DNA from: Microcebus murinus
Taxonomy: Eukaryota > Chordata > Mammalia > Primates > Cheirogaleidae
Reading direction: 5' to 3'
Length of the DNA stretch: 64,000 bases
NCBI RefSeq assembly: GCF_040939455.1
Contig: NC_134111.1
Coordinates: 57,616,501 to 57,680,500, forward strand
Every line of letters starts with the position of its first letter. Position 1 is the stretch's first letter. Positions 1 to 13,275 of this stretch are shown one piece after another. The translations under genes were made by a program, and so were the position numbers. The notes under the pieces were generated by a model. The model had not been told where the DNA came from and searched no databases. It was given only the letters and a program-made list of their open reading frames with translations.

Positions 1-34
<34 letters not shown>
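1..34. repeat. (GT)17 microsatellite at window edge
   Basis: Seventeen uninterrupted GT units open the window, so the array may extend beyond it. Perfect dinucleotide runs of this length are usually polymorphic. Confidence 0.97.
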
Positions 35-37
<3 letters not shown>

Positions 38-585
38 ATATAAAGGGCCCTCTCAAGTATGAGGCCAGGGCGGGGGCCCTTCTTGTTTGTGTTTAAGGGT
101 AATATAGCCAGGGAATGAGTGTAAAATCTTCCCTTAGAAAGGTGTACTTAAGACTAAGGTGTGACAAATAACTAGGAGTTAACATAGTAAAGAGATCGAG
201 AGAGGGAAGTGTAGATGGAGAACAACTCAGACAGAGGGAAAAGCAAATTCTCTGCGGCAGGAGAACTCACAGTTTGTACTAAGAACTAAAAGAAGACCGG
301 TGACTAGGTGCATGGAGAAAGAGAACCTTAGCAAGAGATGGGCCCAGAGGCAGCTAATGATACAAAGGTGGTAGTTGCCATATCAAATTTTCCAATTATC
401 TCTCAGCCTAGCATGCAGAAGGCAGAACTGAGTAAATGTCTGGATTCTCAGACATGTAAAGAAAGGACAGAAAGTTCTCAAAATAGACACACTAGATTTC
501 TTTCTAATAATGTGGCAAGACTCACAGTGATTAATTTGAAATATTTAAAAACATGGCCATAATTGCATCCTGAGATAATTAAATG
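35..585. other. no feature recognised
   Basis: I see no repeat family or exon here. The 74-codon open frame at 338-562 has no recognisable motif and is short enough to arise by chance in DNA of this composition. Confidence 0.6.
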
Positions 586-960
586 GTTCAAGATGAGTCC
601 ATGTATTTACTCTAAAGAGATTTCTGGCAAATCCAAAAATTATTATATGAGGATATTCAACACAGTGCTGTTTTTAATGTTGATAAATCTGGAAATAACC
701 TAAATATCAACTAATAGAACTTTGGTTATTGGATACCTTTATAATATAATTTGATGTGATCATTAAAATAGATGATTAAATTTACATTTACTAACATGTA
801 AAGAGCTCTGTGACATGCTGATCAGCAAAAATAAATAAATAAAAGTATGTATAGTAGCTCCCATTTAATTGTGTATATGTTGTGTTTGTGCATGTGTGTG
901 TAGGCATAGAGAGATACATGGAGAGATGTTTCTTCCTATTGGGAATATGATCTTTGTTCT
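586..960 (+). mobile_element. old L1 3'-end fragment (L1M type)
   Basis: The stretch reads like the terminal part of an old mammalian L1 in sense orientation. It has the 'single copies of a target then aacctaaatatcaac' region after ORF2, followed by an A-rich segment with aataaataaataaa at about 829-842. It is heavily diverged, with no open frame left. The subfamily cannot be fixed by eye. Confidence 0.55.
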
Positions 961-1224
961 ATTACATTATCTAGTTATTGCTGATATAGAGGAACACTGT
1001 TCATTTTTGTAGATTGATATGCTAGAAAAATTGCTGAGCTCACTTGTAGTATTGATTTGACCCAGAGCTCAAGTATGACATAATAGACTCAAAGATGGTG
1101 GACATTTTAAAAATCATGAATGAGAAATTTTATCAAACGCTTTTTAAAAAATAATTGAAAAACTATATGAATGATTTATCCCTTAGTTTGTAAATGGGTA
1201 TATTACATTAATAGACTTTTAAAT

Positions 1225-1750
1225 AGTAAAACTTCTAAGAATCCCTCAGATGAGCCTCCTTACTTTTGATATATACATATATATGTTTTTAATATTGAAT
1301 TTTGTATAAAAGTGAGATTGGCTTAAAATTTTCTTTACTTGAACTATTATGGTCTTGGCTTGGTATTAAGATTATATTATACAAACCTTATAAAATGAAT
1401 TTGAAAGCTTTTCCTATCTTCATTCACTGAGATAGTTTATATAAGATGAAGATGATTAATGTCTTAGATGTATGATAAAATTAATGTATGATATCTCTTT
1501 TTGGTAGAGGACAGGAAGTCTTTTGATTTCTTATTTATTCTTTAATGATTATTTTGTAAAGTTCTTTATTTCTTCCTAAATCAATTTCAGAAATATGTTT
1601 GTTTGCATTAGATTATTATCTTCATCTAAATTTTCAAATGTATTGAATTAAGGTAACAATCCTAATATTAACTTTTAATCTTCAGTGTATCTGTCCTTAT
1701 GTACCCTTTACTACTCTTAATTTTATTTGTGCCCTTTCTCTTTTTATTGG
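1225..1750 (-). mobile_element. old L1 ORF2 fragment, antisense
   Basis: Read on the minus strand this resembles the reverse-transcriptase part of L1 ORF2. The plus strand shows the familiar antisense phrases around 'gagattggcttaaaattttcttt' and 'ccttataaaatgaatttg'. All frames are broken, so this is a fossil. It lies head to head with the sense L1 piece just upstream and is probably a separate insertion. Confidence 0.6.
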
Positions 1751-1754
1751 TCAA

Positions 1755-2115
1755 TCTTATTTTAACTTTTTATTATAAGAAATTCTACACAAGTTTTAAA
1801 AAGTGGAGAAAATAGCATAATGACTCCCATATACCAACTATCTATCTCTAACAATCACAATCTATTCCTGATCATGTTTTATCTACATTCCTTCCACCTC
1901 TAAACTGAGAATCACAGTATTTCTTCTATAAATATTTCAGTATGTATATTTAAAAGGTAAGGAATCTTATTAAAAACATAGCACCCAATACCATTATCAC
2001 ACTTAAACAATTAATAGCAATTCCTTAATATTTTCAAATGCATAGTCAGAGTTCAAATTTGCTTGATTTCTTCATAAAAACTACTTTTAAGTTTTCAGTT
2101 TGAATCAGGATCCAA
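1755..2115 (-). mobile_element. old interspersed repeat, probably L1M 3' region, antisense
   Basis: The segment resembles a very common diverged mammalian repeat (phrases such as 'caataccattatcacac' and 'tttgaatcaggatccaaa'). I believe it belongs to an old L1 3' region in antisense, but the family name is uncertain. Nothing coding is present. Confidence 0.45.
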
Positions 2116-3430
2116 AGTCAATAGAAAAAAGGACAAAGGATTTAAATAGGCACTTAACAGAAGGAGAAGCCTGAAGCCCAACCACTAATGAAAAGATGTT
2201 CAACATTGAAAGTAATCAGGGAAATATAAGTTAAAGTCACAATCAAGTATCTTTCACATCCATCATCTAACAAAAATTTTAAAAGAGTGACAAAGATACG
2301 AAACAATAGGAGCTAATATCTGCTAAGGAGGATTTAAATTGGCACAACCACTTTCAAGAGCAATTGGCACTCTCTAGGAAAGTCAGCATCTACTAAATTT
2401 GAAGACATGATCCCACTCCTGGGGATAAATCCTGGAGAACACCTACCACTGTACCACAAGGTAACATGCACAAGAGCAGACATTGTTGCATTGTTTTATA
2501 AATGTAAACTTTGGGGGAAATTAATTGTTCATCAGACAGAAAATAGATGCAAAAAATTGTGATATATTTGCAAGATAACGCTGTAGTCATCTCACAGGAG
2601 CAGGATGGACTTCCCCACCCAAAATTTGGATCCAATGTCTAGACTTATGTTGCCACATACACCAAGAGTGTATGAAAAGTTTATTACTCACATAACGAGG
2701 GTTTCTGGGGAGAGCAGGGAAGGCTCCTAAGCTGGTTAAAAAATTATTTTTGAGAGTGTAGGGGAAAGAGATTGGGGATTCTCTGGTGGTTAACTCCTAA
2801 CTACAAGGGTCAACCCTCAACCTGCTTGGGGAGTGAGTGTTCCCATACACACAAAAAGGCTGCAATATTTGTGTCAAAGAAGGGAACACTGGGCTTTCTT
2901 ATCAGCTTGCCCAGATGGGGAGCAGAAGGGTAAAGGAGAGTGGTGGGACTTGAAAACTGTCCACAGTGCAACATCAAAAATGAAATCAGACTCTATCACA
3001 AATAGAATGTTTAACAATTATGAGAATTGTACATATATTAACATGAGTAAACCTCAAAAACAAAGGTAAGCAAAAACAAATTGTTTGAGGAATGATATAT
3101 GCATAGAGAAATGTGGTGTTTCCAGCAAAATACACATATTTTTAAATATTAAAATAATATATACTGTTGATAAAGACATACATGCACAGTAAAAATATGA
3201 AAACATGAGTAGGAATGACAGATAGAGGGAAAAGAGAAAAGAATGGATGGAAACAGGGAGTTGAAACATATCAGTAACGATTTATTTAAAGAATATCGCA
3301 TCAACATGTTGCAAATGTTACAATTTGATAAATCTGGTTAGTAGGTACACAGGTGTTCATTATATTAATCTTCTGTAGATGTTTGAAATATTTTATTTAA
3401 AAGTTAGGAAAGAAATAATTTGCAGGCTTT
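2116..3430 (+). mobile_element. old L1M copy, interrupted
   Basis: The end of ORF2 and the 3' UTR of an old L1 are recognisable at about 2116-2590 ('aaaagatgttcaacattga', 'atgatcccactcctgggg') and resume at about 2990-3430 ('aacatgagtaaacctc'). The intervening 400 bp does not fit L1 and is listed separately as an LTR-like insertion. The frames are destroyed. The region also contains two spurious open frames (2393-2635 minus and 2833-3069 plus), neither with a coding signature. Confidence 0.65.
2591..2990 (-). mobile_element. LTR-like insertion inside the L1M copy
   Basis: This block splits the L1M copy. Read on the minus strand it carries an AATAAA signal near 2675 followed by 'cttttcatacactcttggtg', a layout typical of the 3' part of an endogenous-retrovirus LTR. 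I could not fix TG/CA termini or a target duplication, nor name the family. It could instead be a different short insertion. Confidence 0.4.
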
Positions 3431-3837
3431 TGGTCAGAATGATGCAGGGTCAATCTTGCTTCCATGCCCAAGTGGAGCTACAAAAGGGAGTCTGACCCGT
3501 TTATCATTGCTGCTCAGTGCTGCATGCTCATGCCACAAAACGTAGTCCTGCTGATGGACTGCTACAGTGATTCTTGATGGTGCATATACTTGCACAGGCC
3601 TCTCCCATAAGGGTCAAACTCATCTCCTTCTGCCAATGCTCTGGTTTCTAAGTTTGCAAACTTAACTTGCATTTCCTTTGGTTCCTATACACAATCTCTC
3701 TCATGGGTACCAGCTGACTTCAGGAGTAGTCTATAAGAAACTTTAGTATTCTCCATGTCAGGAACCTTAAAATCATCATCCTTCTTTCCTTCTTTGGAAT
3801 CTACCTATCACACATGTTTTCAACTGTGTTAAGATTT
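3431..3837. other. no feature recognised
   Basis: Mixed-composition sequence between two L1 fragments, slightly more GC-rich than its surroundings. I see no family resemblance, exon or structured RNA. Confidence 0.55.
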
Positions 3838-4110
3838 AAATTAAAAATTGCATATATTTATAGTATACGATGTAGTGTTCTAGTATATGCATACATTATG
3901 AAATGATTAAATCAAGCTAATTAATATATTCATCCCCTCTCATACTTATCATTGTTGTGTAGTGAGAACATTTAAGATCTATTCTCTTCACAATTTTAAA
4001 CATACATTATTATTAACTATAGTCACCACGATGTATAATAGATCTTCAGAGCTTATCCTTTCTAACTGAAACTTTGTCCCTTTTGATCAACATCTCTCTA
4101 TTCCCTCTCC
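3838..4110 (-). mobile_element. L1 3' UTR fragment, antisense (L1MA/L1PB-like)
   Basis: This is the antisense 3' UTR of a mid-age L1. Phrases such as 'gattaaatcaagctaatt', 'attattaactatagtcacc' and 'taactgaaactttgtccc' are diagnostic to the eye. The same UTR type recurs at 56270-56580, so two independent insertions of related subfamilies are present. Confidence 0.8.
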
Positions 4111-7100
4111 TCTCTTTTTAATCCACAAAACACTTAGGCTCTAACAACACCCACCCCCTTCAATTCTTCCTAAAAAAAGTGACCTTCAATAATTCTGGTA
4201 ACCCTCCCATCGACCTTCTCTCAAAGAGGACATTTTCAATGTATCTAAAGTAATTTGCTTTCCTAGGTAAAGTCTCCAATAAATTTCAAGATATCTAAAC
4301 TTACTGTTCTAGAGAAGGAGACGACAGCTACTTGCCTTTGTTCTAATGTGTCTCTCTTGCCAGAGAGGAGGAAAGAATACATATTTCATTATTAAGATAG
4401 CATTATGAGAAGTATTTTAGCTATCAGGAAAATAAAATTCTACCTTTATTATTGAATAAAATATATCTCATTTATCCTATTTTTTCATTAGCCTCTCAGG
4501 TGCTTTCATCAAAAGTAGATGTGTTTAGCGAAATTGGTACTACTTTGGTTTAAATCTTTCTTAATCCCTCTTCTCTGGCAAAGCTACAGGTTCCATCTGG
4601 CTTGACCAGCAGTGGGAATATCTTTAATCCAAAGTTGTTAGAAACTCCAAGAGTGTGAAGTACCAAGATCTGACCAGGAAGCCCAAGAATATAGTAACAG
4701 GATAATGTATTCCAAACTGAGATACAGAAAAATAAAAATCCAGGGTAAAAATCCAAGAAGAGGAAGGGGGCAGGAAGCCAAGGCTGGAAACAGGAGTTGT
4801 GGAGACAAACAGAAAGAGGATTCTGGAAGCATCCAGAACTCCATCTGCTGCTCAGGTTTTAAATCCTCAGCATGTGCAGAGCAACGGATGGCTGGCTTCA
4901 TCCATCATGGTCAGGCTGACACTGGTAGGCTATAATTGTGATTGTTCACTGGAAAATACATCAGGGACATTTTTGAAGATATGAAAATCTGAAGATCAAG
5001 ACGTACCAGTTCCCAAAGGTGGTTTTTCCACCTACATCTCAGTATTAAACCAAACTGAGAGGAAGGTACTTGTGAATATTCAGAAAACCTCTCAGAAACC
5101 CTGCAGAAAGTCATCTCCAGGTAACTAAGGCAATCATGTGATCGACTCAGTAGGCTGTTACTTTGTTTTTGGTGATCTAGTACTAGATTAGTATCCGTGC
5201 TACCTAGATCTGAACAGCAAGCTCCAGGGTCCTCAGTAAGAAGATTTACAACCCAAAAGTTTCACGTGAGCAGCTGTTTTATGTGAGGCCAGATGCTGAC
5301 AGAGAAAAATATGCACAGAGGGAGAGGAAAAGAAGATTTAAAAAAAAAAATTTTAATGAAACCTGTGTCTCTGTCTTCCAGATGTAAATTTTTTTTTCCT
5401 TTTTAAAGAATTGTTTTCCTTTCTAAATTATAGAAATCTTTATTCCATCACCTCCTTTTACGATGAGGTGAGTTACTTCTTTGGCTTGGATCTTTTCCTG
5501 AGATTTTTCTATTCAGATTTATGATCTTTCTCAGTTTTGAGATTGTCAGTATTTTCCATGTCTTTTAAAGCTCTCAGGCCTCTGCATCCTCCTGCTTGGT
5601 CCTCAGCCTTTCTGGATGTTTTATCACGCTTTACACTGTTGACTCTGGCTGCTGGCAGGCAGCTCAGCTGTTAGACGGCCAAGACTAGAATCTCCCCTAG
5701 CACCGACTACTGGCACAGAGGCTTGTGATCTGCAGCCTTGATTCTCACATTGTCTCTACAATAGCACTGTTAGGACCTTCTCCTTACTCTCTTTCTCCCT
5801 CCTCTGCCCTCTCTTCTCCTCTCCACTCTCCCCTCTGTCCTCTTCCCCCCACTCCATATAGTACTTGGAACAGAAACCTAAAAGAGATTTCCTCTCACTT
5901 CATCAATCCAAACACGCAAATTCCTTCTGGAGTCCATAAATGTCCACGCTGTTCTGTCGTAATGGTACACTCTCATACATAGACAGCCACCTTGCTTCCA
6001 AGGCAATGCGTTACAACACATTGTCATATCAACTCAAACAAATTATTATTCTCATCTTCACTGACTCATGTGGCACCAAAAATAAGCTAACATGCCAAAG
6101 TGTGGGCAGATCCAAATGACTCCATTCACCAAAAAAAATAAAAAATAAAAAACACACCAAAAAAGCATGTATCACTGTGTTTTCTAAGGTGTTTCTTTTC
6201 TCATTTCTCTTGGTGATATGTGTAGACCTAATTTGGGATTCATGTATGCATGTGATGGTACAAAGGATTAGTGATGTCAGTCCCAATGATACAACCTACA
6301 GAGGAGACTCCAGGCATGACAGCAAAAATTGAGAGAGGAAAAAAATATTTGTAATCATTGTTTATGCTATGGTATCATTTTATTCTCTCCTTCTTCTATC
6401 TCTTATGGAGTATCTTTTATTTAAGGCTTTTCTCATCCCTGTCTTCCCTGTTGTGTATAAACACTGCACAGACCATAGCATGGCAAAATAATGTGTTGGG
6501 ATATTATTACCTGTGTTTGGTCGCACACACCCCAAAACCCCAATTTCCTTTCTCTACTTCAAGACAATAGTTGGGTGACCATGGTGCTGTTGCCTCATTC
6601 CTGTGGGCTTAGCCTGGGGAACTCCCTGGATGTCTGACTCTTGCTAGTCAGGGTAGTTTAGGGTAAGGAAAAATACCTCTATCAGAAGTAGGAGCAAAGG
6701 GGCAAGTAGAGCATCCTCCTTTTCAAAAAAGAGAAAAATGAAAAGAAAAACCTCCATGCTTAGGGAAGGAGGGAGGACTGAGAGGCAAACTTCCTCCCAG
6801 TTGTCCCAGTTTGAAGAAATCTGAAGGTAGCACCAAGACCCCTACATGTTATTACAAGTAAATATATATGAAGGTTTTATAGAACACACACAGTCATTCT
6901 AGTAGTAGAAGTGTTTGTAAAAAATCCTCTGTATGTCTTTTACTTTGCCTGCATCTCTTCTATATTGTTTGAGAAAAAAAAGCTTCTATACTTTAAAGTG
7001 TTTATTTTCATTTAATTGTTATTTTACAACATGATCAATGCAAACATTAAGATCATTGCAAACATCCCATTGATGTATGTTCTGAGCTCCTCAAGCTTTG

Positions 7101-9370
7101 AGGCATTATAATGAATTCAGTGCCTCTGATTTCAAAAGTCCTCATTCTTACAGACAAAATGTATTATATTTGACAATAGCAGTATTTTCTTTTCCTCATT
7201 ATACTCCATTTTCCCAGGGCCTGCTAGTGTTCCACATGCACCTGACCTAGAACGGTGCATTTGACCCCTTGACTCGTCATTGAACTCAAATAGTCCCAGA
7301 CTGTTGCAGACATAGGAAGAAACTATTAAGCATTTGAAGGAAACTCCAGATCATAGAATAGTGAAAATTATTCAGATAGTTCAGTGTGGTCTAATATGTG
7401 GAGTTGTTTCCTTTGTTTATGTCAGATGATTCCTTTATTTATACCTAAGAAGGCTTATCTTTTTTCTGTCAGAAAGCACATGACTTATCTAGCTATTTCT
7501 CTTAGTGCTTTCCCTGAACCCAGCTGAACTTATGCACATTCTTCCCATCCCTGCTTTCTCCTGCCTAACTTTCACACCTGCAGTGACAGGGTAATTACTT
7601 ACATACACCTTGAAGAGAGCCCTTTCCTTACCTACAGATAATTAATTCCCAAAGCTCTGTGATACTTGGTTTTTTCCCACACCACTAGAATATCCTTGCT
7701 CAAGATCTCATCAGACTGTCTGACAATCAAGCCTGGGGATAGCTATAAACCTGCATATCTAGGCTTCTTTTCATTTACCTGTTCAATTACCATCTATTTG
7801 AATCCTTTGGGCCTCTTTCTTTCCCAGTGATACAGGGATAATATTTTGCAAATATTAAACTAATTTATTGTTCCCTCTGTATAGCCTGTTCTCTTGTTAC
7901 CTTCTACCTGCAACACTGAGCCACGATTTGCATTTCCCCAGGGAAAATGCCAAAAAGTACCCATGGGACAGTGACCACCAAATGTAGCAAGACAGTTGTC
8001 TTTAAAAGACCCAAGCTTTGTAGGATTAGAAAAGAGGTTTCTAAATTTCAAAACTCTTCATTTCACATAACAAGGTGGATCTGGAGGACTTGGCCATGGA
8101 GCTTTATCTAAGCAAAGGCCCAGCTAGACAGAAAGAGGAAATGGAAAGCTTCCCCCAGTTTCTTTAAAAGACAATAGAAGGGAGGCAGCAAGGTAAGAGA
8201 CAGAAGAGAATGCACTTGCCTTCCCTTTCTCTTTAGATGGAATCATCTGTACATACAGTATGGGAATGCAGAAAATAAAATGAACTCCTTCCTTATCTCC
8301 TCTCAACACCACCCTGGGAGTGGGGGGCTTGACTATCGTCACACTTCCTGTGCCACTGGAGAAGCTCTGCACGAGTAAGTGGCCACTTACAATATGGTGC
8401 AGGGAAACAACATAGCAGTGGAGTGGGATTTGAGTAAACAGCAAGCCCGAAACAGCACTCTGCCTCTGTATGGTGTATGGGGCATGCAAAGAATTCATAA
8501 ATGCTCTAGTAATGAGCTGTAAAAGTACTATGAAGTTCAGTGGGTTGCACAGGGACTTTGTGCATTGAGTAATATTGCCTGAGACCACCTGCTGCCCATT
8601 CTAAGAGTTGGGCTTATATCATGGTAATCCACTTTGTTCACAGGTTCTCAGGATTTGGAGACATAGCATTCACCCCAAAGAATCACTTGCCTTCTCAGGG
8701 TGAGTATCCATCCCACCTTGCACTCATGCCAATACTGGAAACTTCCAACATGGAAGAAATAATGGTAGGAGGATGTCCTACATTCTAACAGAAGGGCAAA
8801 TCACAGGGTTGTCTTCCTACATGGAGGAAATAGTGGACTCTGGGGCCTCAGATATCTTTGAGTAACGGAGAGCTGATCCGACACACCTAGCTTTTCCCCT
8901 AGTCTTAGCCCACACAGGAATACTGGTTAGAACACCTCATCAACCACCCCCACCAAGCTGCACAAAGGGAGTATATCAAAAGGCTGGTACTGTCAGCGAC
9001 AGTTGCTGGCTTGGCTCCCTGTCTGGAAGCCCATAACCCAGCCCTCTTCTGGAAAACTCATTTTTGCCCCCTACATGGACTATACTCCAATTGCCAATTC
9101 TGTGCTTTTGATACCACATGAATACACTCATTAACAGGTGATTCTAGACATGAAAGCCAAAAAGTGGAGTTTATGACTCAAAAATAACTATATGACTGAC
9201 CTGGCACCCAGGGTCTGGGTTCCTGCCAAACATCTTCAACTCCTTTGGGAACCAGGAAGGCTGCTTGGAATGTCTTCTCTTCCCACCTCCTTGCTGCTCA
9301 CATATGACATATTCTTCAAGACTTAAGACAAGTATGTCTTCTTTTCTAGGAATCTTTGCCCAACGCCCCA
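4111..9370. other. 5.2 kb largely unassigned DNA
   Basis: I cannot assign most of this stretch. A pyrimidine-rich run lies at about 5765-5865, an A-rich run at 6128-6155, and a weak MIR-like phrase at about 7800-7845. The minus-strand 154-codon frame at 8124-8588 shows no domain. The segment at 7850-9170 is moderately GC-rich and could be the interior of an old retroviral element, but I see no conserved retroviral motif. Other open frames here are short and unremarkable. Confidence 0.5.
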
Positions 9371-9580
9371 TACTGAGTCAGTTAAGTACCACCCTCTCTT
9401 CACACTATGCATATTTCTATAATAGCACTTAGTAACCTGTTATAATTGCACACTTGCCTATCTTCCTTCTGTATTTAGAACGAATGGGTCTTTTATCTCC
9501 AGATCCCTAGAACTTAGCACAGTGCCTTGCTAGTATAAAGCCTCAATATATGTTGTTATATGACTGAATGAATGTGAAAC
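9371..9580 (+). mobile_element. L2 3'-end fragment
   Basis: A diverged L2 3' end in sense orientation. It has 'atagcacttagtaacctg', then 'acttagcacagtgccttg', then a tail ending in a 'tgactgaatgaatg' repeat near 9561-9575, which is the usual L2 terminus. Confidence 0.7.
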
Positions 9581-9749
9581 AGTTTCTTCTGCCAATTCAA
9601 ATATTAGAGATGTAAAATGCTATGTAAATTTGGAAGAAGTTTTTGGTTTACAGTATAAAAGGATGTAATCATGCCAAAGACTCTGCTAGGCACATTATTT
9701 TGCTTGAAGAGAATTTTAAACAAATTTAAAAATTATTATTATTTATTTT

Positions 9750-10052
9750 TTTAATTTTTTTTTTTGAGATGGAGTCTCACTCTGTCACCTGGGTGTCAGC
9801 CTAGCTCACAGCAACCTCAAACTCCTGGGCTCAAGTGATTCTCCTGCCTCAGCCTCTTGGGTAGCTGGGATTACAGGCACATGTCATCACACCCAGATAA
9901 TTTTTCTATTTTTTAGTATAGATGGGGTCTCACTCTTTTTCAGTCTGGTCTCAAACTCCTGACCTCAAGCAATGCCTCAGCCTCCCAGGATTACAGACGT
10001 GAGCCATTGCACCCTGCTAGGATTACAGGCATGAGCCACTGCACCCCGTCCA
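9750..10052 (-). mobile_element. dimeric Alu SINE, minus strand
   Basis: The plus strand begins with the poly-T tail complement and continues through 'gagatggagtctcactctg', the right monomer, a middle A-rich linker seen as 'tttttctattttttag', and the left monomer. It is a 7SL-derived dimeric Alu, restricted to primates. The 'gtcagcctagctcacagc' variant and the 'tgctaggattacag' wording are what I associate with strepsirrhine Alus. The 5' terminus is partly duplicated: a roughly 31-base unit 'ggattacag..tgagcca.tgcaccc' occurs twice in tandem at 9989-10050. No convincing target-site duplication is visible. The copy is inactive by divergence. Confidence 0.93.
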
Positions 10053-10667
10053 AAGTTGAATATTAAAAAAAGAAATAAAGTAAACTTGAATGAGCTATAG
10101 ATACACATTAGCAATATAGAACATGTGGCACTGAGATTGTATGTATATTATTGGAACAAATCAAGAAAGGCAATTTAATGGTCTGCTGAATTGTATGCCA
10201 TCTTCCCTTGGTGAGGTTCCCTTTGTGGTGTCATTTCATTACCTTTACCTGTTCATTCTTTAATCAGCTATCACAGAGCTACAGGGCTCTATGCAGTGAA
10301 TATAAAGCTATCAAACCCTGCTAGTAAGACCCAAAGTAAAAAGGCTTTGAACATGAAAATTTGGAGATGAGAGGGGAAGGCCACAGTTACTACTTCAAAG
10401 ATTGTACAAAGAAATATCCCTCTATAAAGTCTGTGAGTTACCCTGATAGCAGTTTTATTATAAAGTACTATTTTAGATTGTTTCTTGGGACCTAGGGCAT
10501 GATGCTTTAAAGAACACCTAGTGGAAATCCTTTTTATTATGAACTATGTGCTGCTGTCTAGATATCTGATCATGGGCAAACAATTTCTATTTTAAGCCAT
10601 CTTCAAAACTTTAATTTTTTCTAATTATTTAAAATGTTAAGCCAATCCTATTTAAAATGTCAATATA
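10053..10667. other. no feature recognised
   Basis: AT-rich DNA between the Alu and an L2 scrap. No exon-like or repeat signature is visible to me. Confidence 0.55.
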
Positions 10668-10825
10668 GCTATAGTGTTTATCCCCTCCTGACACATAATA
10701 CAATTTATGCCTATTTATTTTCTTTCTCTACTCACTAGAATGTCAGATCGGCAATACTTTGTCCAGTATCTAAAACAGTTCCCAGGAATAGTACTTTCTT
10801 CATAAATAGCTGTTGAGTGAACAGT
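10668..10825 (+). mobile_element. L2 3'-end scrap
   Basis: Short, diverged sense L2. 'ctcactagaatgtcagatcgg' is followed by 'atagtactttcttcataaatagctgttgagtg', paralleling the end of the L2 3' UTR. It is weak but shows the expected order of phrases. Confidence 0.5.
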
Positions 10826-13275
10826 ACTTTTATTATAACACACATTCCCTCACCACCTCATCTTTCCCTTTTTTCTCTTTCTTCCTGCCATCCCTCTACA
10901 TTCTTTACATTATTTTCTTGTATTCAATTTTCAATCTTCTATTAACTTCCAGATTTTTCAGTCATACCAACAAAAAACATATTTCTAAGCATAAATTTTT
11001 TTCACCTTAATACGAGAAAAATCTGAATATGCAGCACTTCTCTATGCCGTGTATATTCCATACCAAACAATCATTCAATTACATGGAAAGTAAACTGGTT
11101 ATGTAGGATGATGTAGAACAAATTCTACTCCAACAGAAGTACACTTATGCACACATGTCTATTTCCTTCCAGCTGTTTGCCTTTTTCTTTTAGTTTTTAT
11201 TTTAGCAAACTGTGTTGATATTGTGTAAATATTGATTTACTTCATCAACACTGATAATTTAATTTCCTATTTAAAGATATATTTGGGACTCCTCAGCCGA
11301 TATGCAACTAAGTCTTCTTTCAGTAAGACCTTAACACTAGTGCTGTGATATGAAATATTCACAGAAGTGAGAGTTTTAGTGCTCTTACTACCACCCAACT
11401 TCACACAATAGTAGGTACTAGCCCTGGAGGACATATTAGATCCCTTGGCACTAGACACTTACAAAACTTGAAGAGTTGACAGGGTATTTAAGCAGTTGGC
11501 ATAAACATATGAGAACTGTTCAACTTGCAGAGTATCTAATGGAAAGCTGAAGTCTGCAGAACTGGATATCAGAAATCCAGAGAACCAGGAATCCTATTTT
11601 AGTCCTGGTCCACATCGTGACAAGCTGCATAGCCCTAGCCAATTGGCACTTTTCTTCACCAATGGCAGAAATGATGCCCACTGATCTCAAATGGGTGCTA
11701 AGAATGAATATTTTGGAAATATCTTGACACCTAGACATGCATGGCATTTTTTCCTGCGAAACATTTTCTCATATATTTATCAATGTAGGACTTTTGGTTA
11801 GAAATCTTTAAATTTAACAAATTCTCCTTTTTTGTGTACTTCCCTCACCTGCATCCCAACACTGCATATTGTGGATTTGTTACTGATTTACAAAGAAACT
11901 ACTTTCCCTTTTATTTCCAATAACCTTTACGTACTGATAGTCCTGTTAACTCTGTGAGGTTTTTGTTGTTGTTGTCATTGTTTTTTGCTTGTTTTTGTTT
12001 TGTTTTGTTTTCCCTTTTTTTGCCTGTTAAGAAAATTCCTAGATGAACTTTGGAAACAACTAGTCAGCATATCTTAATTCTAGTTCATCACAGTTACTTA
12101 CTTTTTGTCTTTTCAAAAGGCCTTGAACTGTTTACATGTTGACATGGGGGTGGGAAAGAGAGCTTATTCAGTGGATAAGCACTTTACATTTATAATGAAG
12201 AGACATTCAGTGAGGGAGATATCTTCAGCTCTTACACACAGAAGGGCCTTTGAGCATTAAGGCTGTGCCGGGCTCATCTCTGTGTACCGCTGGAAACCTA
12301 GTATAGAGTTTTGCTCTGGGAGATTTTTAAGTGTTTGAATTCACTTGATGTAAATAAATGCACACAATTTTCTTTGCTTTTATTATCCATTAAAATTTTA
12401 CAGATATAGTTTTGAGACTTTGAAAGTCCTAGCACAGATTACAAATGATTCTATTTGTATGTATAATGTGGAGATTTGTTCTACCGCTGGAACTGATTTA
12501 TAACTCTTTCTGCCTTTTGAACAATTATAATACCCCTTGGAAATTCTGTATCTTTTCTGTTGGTATTGTTTTGGAAATAAGACTATTTCTGTGTTCCATG
12601 CTTTTCTCAGAGAAATAAGTAGGTCTCCTATACATGGATTTAGTAAAGTGACAGCTGTACTCTGGAGGTAGGTAATGCTGATTTAGGAATTCAAAGACAA
12701 AGATTGGAATTAGAGTTAGCAGAGATGTAGCATTTCTCATACAAAGTTGAATTTAGATTAAGTTCAGTCCAGGAAATTACTATTGAAGTTTCTTATAGAC
12801 ACTTTAATTTTGTTCTAAATCAAATCACTCACTCACTCATGAAGATAAAACTCTATTGGACTATAGCCACATCTGGTCAATATAAAGTGCTGAAGAACTA
12901 TATTAGATAATTTGTTTTACCAAAATGTGTTTTTCTCTAAACTAGCAATAACAACATGTTAAATTCATTTTTTACATGAATGACATGTTAAATGTCATCT
13001 TTTTTCTAGACTTAAAGTTTTAAAATATTGATTTTTAACATCTATATAAAAATGTTTAATCTATCTGCCTTTGGATTTTTAATGTAATTAACTTTTAAAA
13101 GTGTTAATAAATAGGATTAGTATAATTGTCCTAAATCTTAAAAGAAAAATCCCCAAGGTGTATACAATTTGACTACCTATCCCAGACTCTGATTTGGGCA
13201 AAACTGCCCAATAAGAACTTAGTTGGAGTATGCAGTTAGAACCCACTAAATGAGTGCCTTCATGAGACGGACTCA
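10826..13275. other. 2.4 kb unassigned DNA with a T-rich simple repeat
   Basis: AT-rich DNA without a recognisable family. A (GTTTT)n/(GTT)n T-rich simple repeat lies at 11960-12021. Open frames at 11267-11458, 11520-11747, 12525-12740 and 13088-13276 (all minus) have no motifs and are best regarded as chance. Confidence 0.5.

Noticed and set aside
8124..8588. 154-codon minus-strand open frame
   Set aside because: No recognisable motif, no splice or Kozak context, and stop-poor pyrimidine-rich composition. A retroviral interior was considered but no conserved motif was found.
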